Of a stretch of DNA of 41,663 nt, positions 1 to 7,149 are shown piece by piece. Each line of letters starts with the position of its first letter. Position 1 is the first letter of the stretch. This DNA is from CAYWMD01 sp964458575 (GTDB lineage Bacteria; Verrucomicrobiota; Verrucomicrobiia; Limisphaerales; JADLHS01): the NCBI GenBank assembly GCA_964458575.1, contig CAYWMD010000057.1:1-41663 (forward strand), read 5' to 3'. A program made the translations under genes and the position numbers. A model generated the notes under the pieces. It was given only the letters and a program-made list of their open reading frames with translations, was not told the DNA's origin and did no database searches.

Positions 1-74
1 TGGCTGCCCGACATGGATTTGAACCATGACAAACAGATCCAGAGTCTGCTGTGCTACCGTTACACCATCGGGCA
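1..74 (-). tRNA. tRNA-Gln (anticodon CTG)
   Basis: The minus strand folds into a full cloverleaf. The acceptor arm is TGCCCGA paired with TCGGGCA, followed by discriminator G and an encoded CCA (TGG at 1-3). The D arm is GTGT/GCAC, the anticodon stem GCAGA/TCTGT with loop CTCTGGA gives anticodon CTG, and the T arm is CATGG/CCATG with loop TTCAAAT. It decodes CAG glutamine codons. Arm lengths sum exactly to 74 nt, so both ends are well fixed. It is transcribed away from nuoF. Confidence 0.96.
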
Positions 75-90
75 AGCCGTAGCGTTTGAG

Positions 91-118
91 AGGCTAAATC
101 TTTCGCGTGCGCAGTCAA
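91..118 (-). promoter_or_regulatory. Probable sigma70-type promoter of tRNA-Gln
   Basis: Read on the minus strand, TTGACT (113-118) is followed after 16 nt by TAGCCT (91-96). The tRNA 5' end lies 16 nt further on. The -35 box is close to consensus; the -10 keeps only the TA...T positions. Position and spacing fit a tRNA promoter, but this is inferred from sequence alone. Confidence 0.45.
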
Positions 119-130
119 GGCTCGTTAAAA

Positions 131-219
131 CGTTCAACCGTTGCATCGTTGAACCGAGCTTCGGCGCACTGGACGCTGGTTCAACGATTCAACGGTTCAA
201 CGATGCAACGATGCAACGC
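131..219. repeat. 8-bp tandem repeat within an imperfect inverted repeat
   Basis: Positions 180-219 hold five consecutive 8-mers: TTCAACGA, TTCAACGG, TTCAACGA, TGCAACGA, TGCAACGC. Positions 131-155 are the reverse complement of 178-202 at 23 of 25 positions, so the region could form a stem of about 25 bp with a 22-nt loop. It fills the gap between the tRNA promoter and nuoF, ending 8 nt before the nuoF start. I see no gene in 75-227. A related 8-bp-period tract lies near 24703. Confidence 0.8.
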
Positions 220-227
220 AATTAGCC

Positions 228-1658
228 ATGCCCGCCGAATTCAAACTCATCCTCAAATACGCCGATCAGCCGGGTTACACGCCCGACATCGAATGCTATT
301 TGCGTCACGGTGGCTACGCGGTGCTCAAGAAGGCGCTCGCGCTGCAGCCGCTGGATTTGCCCGACGGCAAAAAGAAATCGCCGCAGGAACAAATTCGTGA
401 AGACGTGATGAAGTCCGGCCTGCGCGGTCGCGGGGGCGCGGGATTTTCGTGCGGGCTGAAGTGGAGCTTCGTGGATCGCAAGAGCGGCAAGCCGATTTAT
501 CTCATTTGCAACGCCGACGAATCCGAGCCCGGCACGTTCAAGGATCGCCAGATCATCCACAAAGACCCGCATCAGCTCATCGAGGGCATGATCCTCTCGT
601 GCTTCGCGAACGACGTGAAGCTCGCTTACATCTACATCCGTGGTGAAATGCCCGAAGGCGCGCGCATCCTCAATCGCGCCATCAAGGAGGCGAAGGCAAA
701 AAACCTCCTCGGCAAAAACATTCTCGCCAGCGGCTACGATCTGGAGATTCACGTCCATCGCGGCGCGGGCGCTTACATCTGCGGCGAGGAAACCGGCCTC
801 ATTGAATCGCTCGAAGGCAAACGTCCGTACCCGCGCATCAAGCCGCCGTATTTTCCGGCGGTGCTCGGCCTCTACATGTGCCCGACCATCGTCAACAATG
901 TCGAGACGCTCTGCGCCGTGAAGCACATCGTCGCGATGGGCGGCGCGGAATACGCCAAGCTCGGCACGCCGAACAACACAGGCACGCGCATTGTGAGCCT
1001 CAGTGGTCATGTGAAACGCCCCGGCTACTACGAAATTGAAGTTGGCAAAGCCACCATTGGCCAGCTCATCAACGATCCCGAGTTCGGTGGCGGCCTGCGT
1101 GACGGTCGCAAGTTGAAAGCCGTCATTCCCGGCGGTTCATCCGCAAAAGTTTTCAAGGCCGGCGAGAAATTCAAACTCAAACGCAAGGTTGACGGCAAGG
1201 ACGTCGAGCAGGAAGTGGACATGCTCGACCTGCCTTACGATTTTGATTCATTGATCCAAGCCGGTTCGATGAGCGGTTCGAGCGCCATCATCGTAATGGA
1301 CGACAGCGTGGATATTGTGGAGGCGTTGGCGAACATTGCCGAGTTCTACGCCCACGAAAGCTGCGGCCAATGCACGCCCTGCCGTGAAGGATCGCTTTGG
1401 ATGAGCAAGGCGTTACATCGGCTCACCCACGGCGAAGGCCGGAAGTCAGACGCGGATTATCTCGTGAAGATTGCCGACAACATCCCGGGCGGCAGAACGA
1501 TTTGCGCGTTCGGCGAAGCCTGTTCGTGGCCGGTGCAAAGTTTCGTCGCGAAGTTCAAAGACGAATTCGTCGCCAAAGGCGCAGCGGATGAAGCGCGCCG
1601 CGCGCAAAAAGCCGCTGCACCGAAGGCGGAAAGACAAGCAGCCACCGTATCTCACTGA
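228..1658 (+). CDS. nuoF: NADH-quinone oxidoreductase subunit F
   Basis: This is the NADH-oxidising flavoprotein subunit of respiratory complex I, in the cytosolic arm. It binds FMN and cluster N3. Visible signatures are the nucleotide/FMN loop GRGGAGF (residues 67-73), NADESEPGTFKDR (95-107), GAYICGEETGLI (181-192), and the 4Fe-4S motif SCGQCTPC with Cys379, 382, 385 and a fourth ligand Cys426. At 476 residues it is slightly longer than most NuoF because of a charged, Ala-rich C-terminal tail. It is the first gene of a run nuoF-G-H-orf-I with 5 nt before nuoG. nuoE is not directly upstream: a repeat and an oppositely oriented tRNA are there instead. Start ATG 228 is the only sensible one. 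Confidence 0.97.
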   Translation: MPAEFKLILKYADQPGYTPDIECYLRHGGYAVLKKALALQPLDLPDGKKKSPQEQIREDVMKSGLRGRGGAGFSCGLKWSFVDRKSGKPIYLICNADESEPGTFKDRQIIHKDPHQLIEGMILSCFANDVKLAYIYIRGEMPEGARILNRAIKEAKAKNLLGKNILASGYDLEIHVHRGAGAYICGEETGLIESLEGKRPYPRIKPPYFPAVLGLYMCPTIVNNVETLCAVKHIVAMGGAEYAKLGTPNNTGTRIVSLSGHVKRPGYYEIEVGKATIGQLINDPEFGGGLRDGRKLKAVIPGGSSAKVFKAGEKFKLKRKVDGKDVEQEVDMLDLPYDFDSLIQAGSMSGSSAIIVMDDSVDIVEALANIAEFYAHESCGQCTPCREGSLWMSKALHRLTHGEGRKSDADYLVKIADNIPGGRTICAFGEACSWPVQSFVAKFKDEFVAKGAADEARRAQKAAAPKAERQAATVSH

Positions 1659-1663
1659 TTTCG

Positions 1664-3406
1664 ATGTCAACCACCATCATGACCCAGGCGAAGCCAGCGA
1701 CCGCGATCGAAAAGATCAAGGTGAAGGTGGACGGACGCGAAATCGAAGTGCCGAAGCTCTCGCCGGATCACACCGGCAAGCTCGTGCCCACGACGATGAT
1801 TCAGGCGTGCGAAGCGGTGAAGACGGATGTGCCGCATTATTGCTATCATCCGAAGCTGCCCATCGCCGGCAATTGCCGCATGTGCCTCGTCGAGTTCGGC
1901 ACGCCTGCGCTCGGTCCGGATCGCAAGCCGGTGATGAACCCCGACGGCACACCGAAGATCGCGAAGTCGCCGCGCCCGGCCATCGCCTGCGCCACGCCGA
2001 TTTCGCCCGGCATGGAGATTTACACCAAGACGCCCGCCGTAAAACAAATGCGCGAGGGTGTGTTGGAATCGCTGCTCATTAATCACCCGCTCGATTGCCC
2101 GATTTGTGACCAGGCCGGCGAATGCAAGCTCCAGGAATATTCCGTGGACTACGGCCAGAGCGCGAGCCGCTTCGTTGAACCTAAAGTTCACAAACCCAAG
2201 GCGGTTGATCTTGGCCCGCGCATCATGCTCGATGCGGAGCGTTGCATTCTTTGCACGCGCTGCATCCGTTTCACGCGCGACGTGGCGGGCGACGACGCGC
2301 TTGGGATCATCAACCGCGGGAGTTACAACACGATTGCCACCTATCCGGGGATGCCTTTCGACAACAACTACACGCTTAACACGGTGGACATCTGTCCCGT
2401 GGGCGCGCTGACGTCGAAGGATTTCCGCTTCCAGATGCGCGTGTGGTTTTTGAAGGAAACCAAAAGCGTCTGCACGAGTTGCGCGACCGGCTGCAACATC
2501 ATCATGGGTTCGCGTGAGGATAAGCTTTACCGCTATGAACCGCGCCCCAACGATGCGGTGAACGCAACCTGGATGTGCGACCATGGCCGGCTCAACCACA
2601 AATGGATCGGGCGTGAAGATCGGCTGCGGGACGTATTGGTACGCGGGCAAAAAACAACCTGGACCGCCGCGCTTTCCGAAATCGCTGACAAGTTGAAACG
2701 GGCAACGGGAGGTTCGGTTGCAATCATTGCCTCGGCGCGTCAGAGCAACGAGGAGCTTTGGCTGTTGGGCAAGCTCAAGGCCAAGCTGGGCGCGATCAGC
2801 GACTCCATTCCGCGCCTTGGCAAGGGCGACAAGTTGCTAGTTGATGAGGACAAGAACCCCAACATGAACGGCGCGCGGCTCATGGGAATTTCCTTTACGG
2901 AGGCGGGCATCAACCTTTCAAAAATCGCCGCCGGGATCGCTCGCGGGGAAATCAAAACGGTGATTGTTTTCGGCGAAGACCTCCTGAAACATGCCGTGGA
3001 CGCGAAGGCTCTGCGCGAAAAAGAAATCACGAGCGAAGTCGTGCAGGAACACGCCATCACGACCGAGTTGCTGGGCAAACTCGACACGCTTATCGTCAGC
3101 GACATTTTGCCGAACGAAACCGCGAAACTGGCGCACTATGTTTTGCCCGGCTGCGCGCATGCCGAAAAGCGCGGCACGTTCACAAACACGAACGGGCGCG
3201 TGCAGAAATTCATGAAAGCGGTCGAGCCGCCCGGCGACGCGCGACCTGAATGGGATTTTCTGCACGACTTGGTTTACAACGTCACCGGCAAGAACGGTTT
3301 CCTGACCATCGAAGGTTTGTTTAACGAAATGGCAAAGGAAGTTCCGGCGTTTGACGGCCTCACCTGGGCAAGCCTGGGTGACACCGGTGTGACGGTGAAG
3401 ATTTGA
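1664..3406 (+). CDS. nuoG: NADH-quinone oxidoreductase subunit G
   Basis: This is the large iron-sulfur subunit of complex I, passing electrons from NuoF toward NuoI. The N-terminal 2Fe-2S domain uses Cys60, 71, 74 and 109. The His-Cys3 4Fe-4S cluster is seen as HPLDCPICDQAGEC (His141, Cys145, 148, 154). A further cluster uses Cys194, 197, 200 and 244. Cys270, 273, 277 and 305 form the fourth set, found in NuoG proteins with an N7-type site. The rest is a shortened molybdopterin-oxidoreductase-like domain; at 580 residues the protein is shorter than the 780-900 residues of many homologues. Start ATG 1664 lies 5 nt after nuoF; ATG 1679 is an alternative. A REP-type palindrome follows its stop. 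Confidence 0.96.
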   Translation: MSTTIMTQAKPATAIEKIKVKVDGREIEVPKLSPDHTGKLVPTTMIQACEAVKTDVPHYCYHPKLPIAGNCRMCLVEFGTPALGPDRKPVMNPDGTPKIAKSPRPAIACATPISPGMEIYTKTPAVKQMREGVLESLLINHPLDCPICDQAGECKLQEYSVDYGQSASRFVEPKVHKPKAVDLGPRIMLDAERCILCTRCIRFTRDVAGDDALGIINRGSYNTIATYPGMPFDNNYTLNTVDICPVGALTSKDFRFQMRVWFLKETKSVCTSCATGCNIIMGSREDKLYRYEPRPNDAVNATWMCDHGRLNHKWIGREDRLRDVLVRGQKTTWTAALSEIADKLKRATGGSVAIIASARQSNEELWLLGKLKAKLGAISDSIPRLGKGDKLLVDEDKNPNMNGARLMGISFTEAGINLSKIAAGIARGEIKTVIVFGEDLLKHAVDAKALREKEITSEVVQEHAITTELLGKLDTLIVSDILPNETAKLAHYVLPGCAHAEKRGTFTNTNGRVQKFMKAVEPPGDARPEWDFLHDLVYNVTGKNGFLTIEGLFNEMAKEVPAFDGLTWASLGDTGVTVKI

Positions 3407-3407
3407 T

Positions 3408-3467
3408 GTAGCGCAGATTGTTAATCTGCCGTTTCGCAGTTTGGCAACCTGCGACACAGCCGGCTAC
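3408..3467. repeat. GTAG-type REP/inverted-REP pair between nuoG and nuoH
   Basis: GTAG (3408-3411) is followed by hairpin GCAGATT-gtt-AATCTGC (3413-3429), then a second weaker hairpin based on CGCAG/CTGCG, and CTAC (3464-3467). The layout GTAG-hairpin ... hairpin-CTAC matches the three elements around the RAYT transposase at 40569-41537, although the stem sequence differs. It begins 2 nt after the nuoG stop and accounts for most of the 97-nt gap in an otherwise tight operon. Confidence 0.7.
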
Positions 3468-3503
3468 CAGTCGGCGCCACGGAAAAAGCCGTTTGATTTT
3501 GCA

Positions 3504-4586
3504 ATGACTGATTGGCTGAACAACTTGAATCCGACGACGCAGTTTGCGCTGTTCACGGCGGTGAAGGTGATCGCCGCGTTTGCCGTGATGATGTTTATCG
3601 TCGCCTACATCGTGCTGGTGGAGCGGCGCGTGTGCGCCTTCATTCAGGACCGCATCGGACCGAATCGCGCCGGGCCGTTCGGCCTGCTGCAACCCGCGGC
3701 GGACGCGGTCAAAGCGTTCTTCAAGGAGGAGATGACCCCGGCTCACGTGCGGAAAGTTTTCTACGTCCTCGCGCCGATGATTGCGCTGACTCCGGCGATT
3801 CTGAATCTTGCCGTGATTCCTTTCGGCTCGAACCTCGGCGATCCCAAGAATCCCATGGTGCTGGCGGATCTGAACGTCGGCATTCTTTACACGTTCGGCA
3901 TCGTATCACTCGGGGTTTACAGCATCGTGCTCGCGGGTTACGCAGCCAACTCGAAGTATCCGTTCCTTGGCGGCATTCGCTCGACCGCGCAATTGATCTC
4001 CTACGAAATTTCCATGGGCCTAAGCGTCATCCCGGTCTTTCTGTTCGTCGGCAGCCTGAACTTGAGCGACGTTATCACCGCGCAAACCGGCACGCAACTT
4101 GGCATTCTGCCGAACTGGTTCGTCCTGCAAAGTCCGATGACGTTTCTTGCGTTTTGCATTTTCCTCGGCGCGTCGTTTGCGGAAACCAACCGCACACCGT
4201 TTGACCTGCCCGAAGCGGAGCAGGAACTGGCCGGCGGTTACAACGTCGAATACAGCTCGATCAAGTTCGCGATGTTTTTCATGGGCGAGTACGCGAACAT
4301 GATTCTCGCGTCGGCGATGATGGTGACGCTGTTTTTCGGCGGCTGGACGCTGCCGTGGTTCGGCCTCGACCAGCCGGCGGCGACGTTGCTGGGAGGCTTG
4401 TTGCACATCGGAATTTTCCTCGCCAAGGTTTTGGCGTTTCTGGTTTTGTTCATCTGGGTGCGCTGGATGTGGCCGCGCTTCCGGTATGACCAATTGATGC
4501 ATTTGGGCTGGCAGCGATTCTTACCCATCGCGCTGGGGAACATTGTCGTAACGGCGTTGTGGCTCTGGTGGAACGCCGGCAAGTAA
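3504..4586 (+). CDS. nuoH: NADH-quinone oxidoreductase subunit H
   Basis: This is the membrane subunit of complex I that forms much of the quinone-binding chamber at the junction of the two arms. The 360-residue protein has about eight hydrophobic helices. It shows the family signatures VERRVCAFIQDRIGPNRAG near the N-terminus, the loop with SYEISMG, and ETNRTPFDLPEAEQELAGGYNVEYSS. I chose ATG 3504 (MTDWLNNLNP). The open frame continues back to a TTG at 3441, but those codons run through the REP-like repeat and would add an unnatural polar leader. It belongs to the nuo run, separated from nuoG by that repeat. Confidence 0.95.
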   Translation: MTDWLNNLNPTTQFALFTAVKVIAAFAVMMFIVAYIVLVERRVCAFIQDRIGPNRAGPFGLLQPAADAVKAFFKEEMTPAHVRKVFYVLAPMIALTPAILNLAVIPFGSNLGDPKNPMVLADLNVGILYTFGIVSLGVYSIVLAGYAANSKYPFLGGIRSTAQLISYEISMGLSVIPVFLFVGSLNLSDVITAQTGTQLGILPNWFVLQSPMTFLAFCIFLGASFAETNRTPFDLPEAEQELAGGYNVEYSSIKFAMFFMGEYANMILASAMMVTLFFGGWTLPWFGLDQPAATLLGGLLHIGIFLAKVLAFLVLFIWVRWMWPRFRYDQLMHLGWQRFLPIALGNIVVTALWLWWNAGK

Positions 4587-4605
4587 AACCGAAACGAGCA
4601 ATCCT

Positions 4606-4806
4606 ATGGCCTATATCAAAACAACCCTGACGGACGAACTGACCGGCAAGAACTCGGACTTCTGCTTCAACACCGAATACATCGTGTCCATGCAACCGGC
4701 GCGCAACGCCACGATCCTGATGTTCGTGGACGGTCAGAAGACCATCGTGGACATGCCTTACGATGCCTTGACCCGTTACGTCGGGGCGAAGGACAAGCTG
4801 GATTGA
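4606..4806 (+). CDS. Small 66-residue protein between nuoH and nuoI, function unknown
   Basis: This is a co-directional ORF 19 nt after nuoH and 7 nt before nuoI, so it is probably translated as part of the operon. The protein is soluble-looking, with no membrane segment or cysteine cluster (one Cys). The C-terminal two thirds, FNTEYIVSMQP...ATILMFVDGQKTIVDMPYDALTRYV, suggest a small beta-rich fold. Its pattern (N-x-E-x-I, then T-I-x-x-F/L-x-x-G-x-K, then V-x-x-x-x-D-x-L) loosely resembles FlbD/DUF-type small proteins, but this is only a visual impression. It is not a known complex I subunit. I trust that it is a gene because of spacing; I do not assign a function. Confidence 0.7.
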   Translation: MAYIKTTLTDELTGKNSDFCFNTEYIVSMQPARNATILMFVDGQKTIVDMPYDALTRYVGAKDKLD

Positions 4807-4813
4807 CCTCCGC

Positions 4814-5356
4814 ATGATCGTCAAACGCGCACCCCTGAATCTGTTCGAGCGACTTTACCTGCCGGCCATTATCGGCGGGTTCAAGGTCACGCTGCGCCAC
4901 TTCTTCAAGCGCAAGGTGACGATGCAGTATCCCGAAGAGAAATGGGTCGTGCCCGAAGGTTATCGCGGCGCGCCGTATCTGGTGAAGGATCAGGAGGGCA
5001 ATACCAAGTGCGTAAGCTGCCAGCTTTGCGAATTCGTCTGTCCGCCGAAAGCGATCAAGATTACGCCGCCCGGACCGGCGGGCCAGCTCGCCGACCGACC
5101 GAACGCGGAGAAGATGCCGCAGGAATTCGAGATCAACATGCTGCGGTGCATCTTCTGCGGCTTTTGCCAGGAAGTCTGCCCCGAGGAAGCGATCTTCCTG
5201 CAAAAAGATTATTCGCTCACCGGCACAAGCCGCGCCGAAATGATTTACAACAAAGAAAAGCTCCTCGCCCTCGGCGGCGTCCACGCCGGCGTCCAGAAAT
5301 GGAAACACAAAGCCGAAGAGGCCAAGGCGCAGGAAAATTTCCCGGTGAAAACTTGA
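4814..5356 (+). CDS. nuoI: NADH-quinone oxidoreductase subunit I
   Basis: This is the 8Fe ferredoxin-type subunit carrying clusters N6a and N6b, passing electrons toward N2 and quinone. The two 4Fe-4S motifs are CVSCQLCEFVCP (Cys66, 69, 72, 76) and CIFCGFCQEVCPEEAI (Cys112, 115, 118, 122). An N-terminal amphipathic helix with IIGGFKVTLRHFFKRKVTMQYPEE is typical of the membrane-facing end. At 180 residues its length is normal. It lies 7 nt after the 66-codon ORF and is followed after 1 nt by a methyltransferase-like gene instead of nuoJ. Confidence 0.96.
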   Translation: MIVKRAPLNLFERLYLPAIIGGFKVTLRHFFKRKVTMQYPEEKWVVPEGYRGAPYLVKDQEGNTKCVSCQLCEFVCPPKAIKITPPGPAGQLADRPNAEKMPQEFEINMLRCIFCGFCQEVCPEEAIFLQKDYSLTGTSRAEMIYNKEKLLALGGVHAGVQKWKHKAEEAKAQENFPVKT

Positions 5357-5357
5357 A

Positions 5358-5924
5358 ATGAACCCAATTCGATTCACAGTATGTTGCTGGATCGGTTTTT
5401 GGCTTTACTGGGCGGTGAAGGCAACGAAGACAAAACGTACCATCGCCTTCAGTCAAGATGGGCGGACACGAATAATTTCGAAAGCAGGCCTCGCGCTCAT
5501 GTTTTGTTTCTTTTATGTTCCCGTTCCGATTCATTGGACGTTAGCGTCGCGGCTCATTCCTCCCGCAGTATGGGTCAATGTTTTGGGCTGCGCCATGTGT
5601 TCGCTTGGAGTTGCGGTTGCGATTTGGTCGCGGCATCTGCTGGGTGAGAACTGGAGCGGTGCGATTACGCTCAAAGAGAACCACACGCTAATCCAATCCG
5701 GCCCTTACTCCACCGTGCGCCACCCGATTTACGCCGGCATGATGTTCGCGATGCTCGGCACAGCTTTGGTCGTGGGTGAAGTGAAAGCGATATTGGCGCT
5801 CTGTGGTTTCTTCTGGCTTTTTAAAAAAATGAAGCAGGAAGAACTCCTCATGCGGATAGCGTTTCCGAGTGAATATCCGGACTACCAACGTCACGTCAAG
5901 AAACTGATTCCAGGAATTTGGTAG
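5358..5924 (+). CDS. Isoprenylcysteine carboxyl methyltransferase-family (ICMT/PEMT-like) membrane protein
   Basis: This 188-residue integral membrane protein has about four to five hydrophobic segments. The C-terminal half has the ICMT/phospholipid methyltransferase signature: LIQSGPYSTVRHPIYAGMM (SAM-binding region, conserved R-H-P-x-Y), then EELLMRIAFPSEYPDYQRHVKKLIPG with the catalytic-region Glu and Tyr. The family transfers a methyl group from SAM to small lipophilic or thiol substrates; the bacterial substrate is usually unknown. It begins 1 nt after nuoI and ends directly before a nuoJ-like fragment. Its position inside a nuo operon suggests insertion rather than a complex I role (inference). 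Confidence 0.85.
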   Translation: MNPIRFTVCCWIGFWLYWAVKATKTKRTIAFSQDGRTRIISKAGLALMFCFFYVPVPIHWTLASRLIPPAVWVNVLGCAMCSLGVAVAIWSRHLLGENWSGAITLKENHTLIQSGPYSTVRHPIYAGMMFAMLGTALVVGEVKAILALCGFFWLFKKMKQEELLMRIAFPSEYPDYQRHVKKLIPGIW

Positions 5925-6101
5925 ATGGCCATACCCGACATCCTATTCTACATCCTCGCGGTGTTGACGCTGATTTTCGGCGCGCTCGTCATCGCAAATC
6001 CGTTCAGCGGTGATCGGGTCGGGAGGGCGATGTTCCCCGTGCTTATGACCGTCGCCGTATTACCCCTGTTCACACTTCATCGCAGGGCATTGGGAGCTTG
6101 A
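5925..6101 (+). pseudogene. nuoJ: Probable N-terminal remnant of nuoJ (58 codons)
   Basis: ATG 5925 abuts the stop of the preceding gene. The frame encodes a 58-residue peptide beginning MAIPDILFYILAVLTLIFG, a hydrophobic helix, then ALVIANPFS and a second hydrophobic stretch AMFPVLMTVAVLPLF, ending LGA-stop. The order helix, NPFS/NPV-like turn, S/A-MF-x-VL, LF-x-L, LGA is what the start of NuoJ (complex I membrane subunit) looks like. Full NuoJ is about 160-200 residues, so two thirds are missing. The position right after nuoI plus one insert supports the call. It could alternatively be an expressed two-helix protein. Confidence 0.5.
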
Positions 6102-6108
6102 TTCGTGT

Positions 6109-7050
6109 GTGCACCTAGAAGCCCGCAAGGCGATTTATGTTCTGCTGGCTTGGTGTATCCTCTTACCTTGGACGCCTGCCGCTGAGAAGTTCGGTCACCG
6201 CAGGTTGCCATCGGAGTTTGCACGACTCAGCTATCAGCAAATCGAACTCCGACGCACCGCTGACCATCACCTTTATCTCATTGGTAAGATAAATGGCCGT
6301 CGCCGGAGCGTGCTGGTGGACACCGGTTGGTCGTTCACGACCATCAGCACCAACGCGGCACGAAAACTTCCATCAGCCGGTGACAATCGTTCAAGCGAAT
6401 CGCCCACCGTCTTGATCGCCGATTTGAAGCTGGGACGCATTTCGTTCACGAACCAGCCCGCTCGCGCGCGACATATCGTTTTTGACGGGCAACCCGCGTC
6501 GTTCGACGTGGTGCTGGGATGCGATTTTCTGCGGCGGCATTTCGCGGTCATTGATTGCCTGAATCGGCGGCTTTACCTTCGGCATCACGCGCCAACCGAT
6601 GCCGAACAAAACGCCCTTGAGGAAACCCTGCGTCACAACGGATTTGCGGAGGTGGTGCTCACCTTTAAAAGCCCGCTGGCCATAACCTGTCCCGCGCGCG
6701 TGAACGGCCAGTCACTGGAGATGCTCGTGGACACCGGAGCGGTCTGGAGCGTCCTCGACCTGCGGCAACTCGACCGGCTTGGCTTGCGAGCGCTGCCCAC
6801 GCTGGCGAAAATCAGCGGCGCCGGCAAAACGGGCACGCGCGGGGTCGCCATGGCCGAGGTGAAATCATTCGCCCTTGGCGACGTGCCTTTGAAGGAAGCG
6901 AATTTCGCGCTCATGAACTTGAGCGATTGGGGGCTCGGCACGCCCGGAAGGCAATTGAGCGAGGTGCACGGAATTCTGGGCGGCGCGGAGTTCGTCGCGA
7001 ACGGTGCTGTCATTGATTGCCATCATCTGAAACTCTGGTTGAAGCGGTAG
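6109..7050 (+). CDS. Exported double retropepsin-like aspartyl protease-family protein
   Basis: The 313-residue protein starts at GTG 6109 with a signal-peptide-like segment (hydrophobic core at about residues 9-24, then AAEKF). Two consecutive retropepsin-like half-domains follow: the first with VDTGWSFTTIS (Asp71-Thr-Gly) and VVLGCDFLRRH; the second with VDTGAVWSVLDL (Asp208-Thr-Gly) and GILGGAEFV. Each DTG supplies one catalytic Asp, so the two halves may form an intramolecular pepsin-like active site. Such proteins are common in Gram-negative envelopes and their substrates are mostly unknown. It is 7 nt after the nuoJ-like remnant and is not obviously related to complex I. Confidence 0.78.
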   Translation: MHLEARKAIYVLLAWCILLPWTPAAEKFGHRRLPSEFARLSYQQIELRRTADHHLYLIGKINGRRRSVLVDTGWSFTTISTNAARKLPSAGDNRSSESPTVLIADLKLGRISFTNQPARARHIVFDGQPASFDVVLGCDFLRRHFAVIDCLNRRLYLRHHAPTDAEQNALEETLRHNGFAEVVLTFKSPLAITCPARVNGQSLEMLVDTGAVWSVLDLRQLDRLGLRALPTLAKISGAGKTGTRGVAMAEVKSFALGDVPLKEANFALMNLSDWGLGTPGRQLSEVHGILGGAEFVANGAVIDCHHLKLWLKR

Positions 7051-7112
7051 TGCGACCGCCGTCCCAGCCGGTGGAGCACCTGCCGGCGCGGCTCCCGCGC
7101 TCCAACGTGCGG
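7051..7112. repeat. GC-rich hairpin repeat after the aspartyl protease gene
   Basis: This intergenic stretch contains imperfect hairpins, including GCGCGG-ctc-CCGCGC, and GCGACCGCCGTCCC near its left end. It resembles a diverged member of the repeat family seen intact at 32177-32288, which carries GCGACCG/CGGTCGC and GCGGGCG/CGCCCGC stems. It may also help terminate transcription. The relation is by eye. Confidence 0.4.
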
Positions 7113-7149
7113 TCTTTACATGCGTTCCGCGTTTGTATCTCTTGAAGCC

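Noticed and set aside
1667..2650. 327-residue minus-strand ORF opposite nuoG
   Set aside because: Shadow of a high-GC gene: Arg/Ala/His-rich with no motif.
3441..3503. In-frame TTG extension of nuoH
   Set aside because: Codons run through the REP-like repeat and add a polar leader; ATG 3504 fits NuoH length and start.
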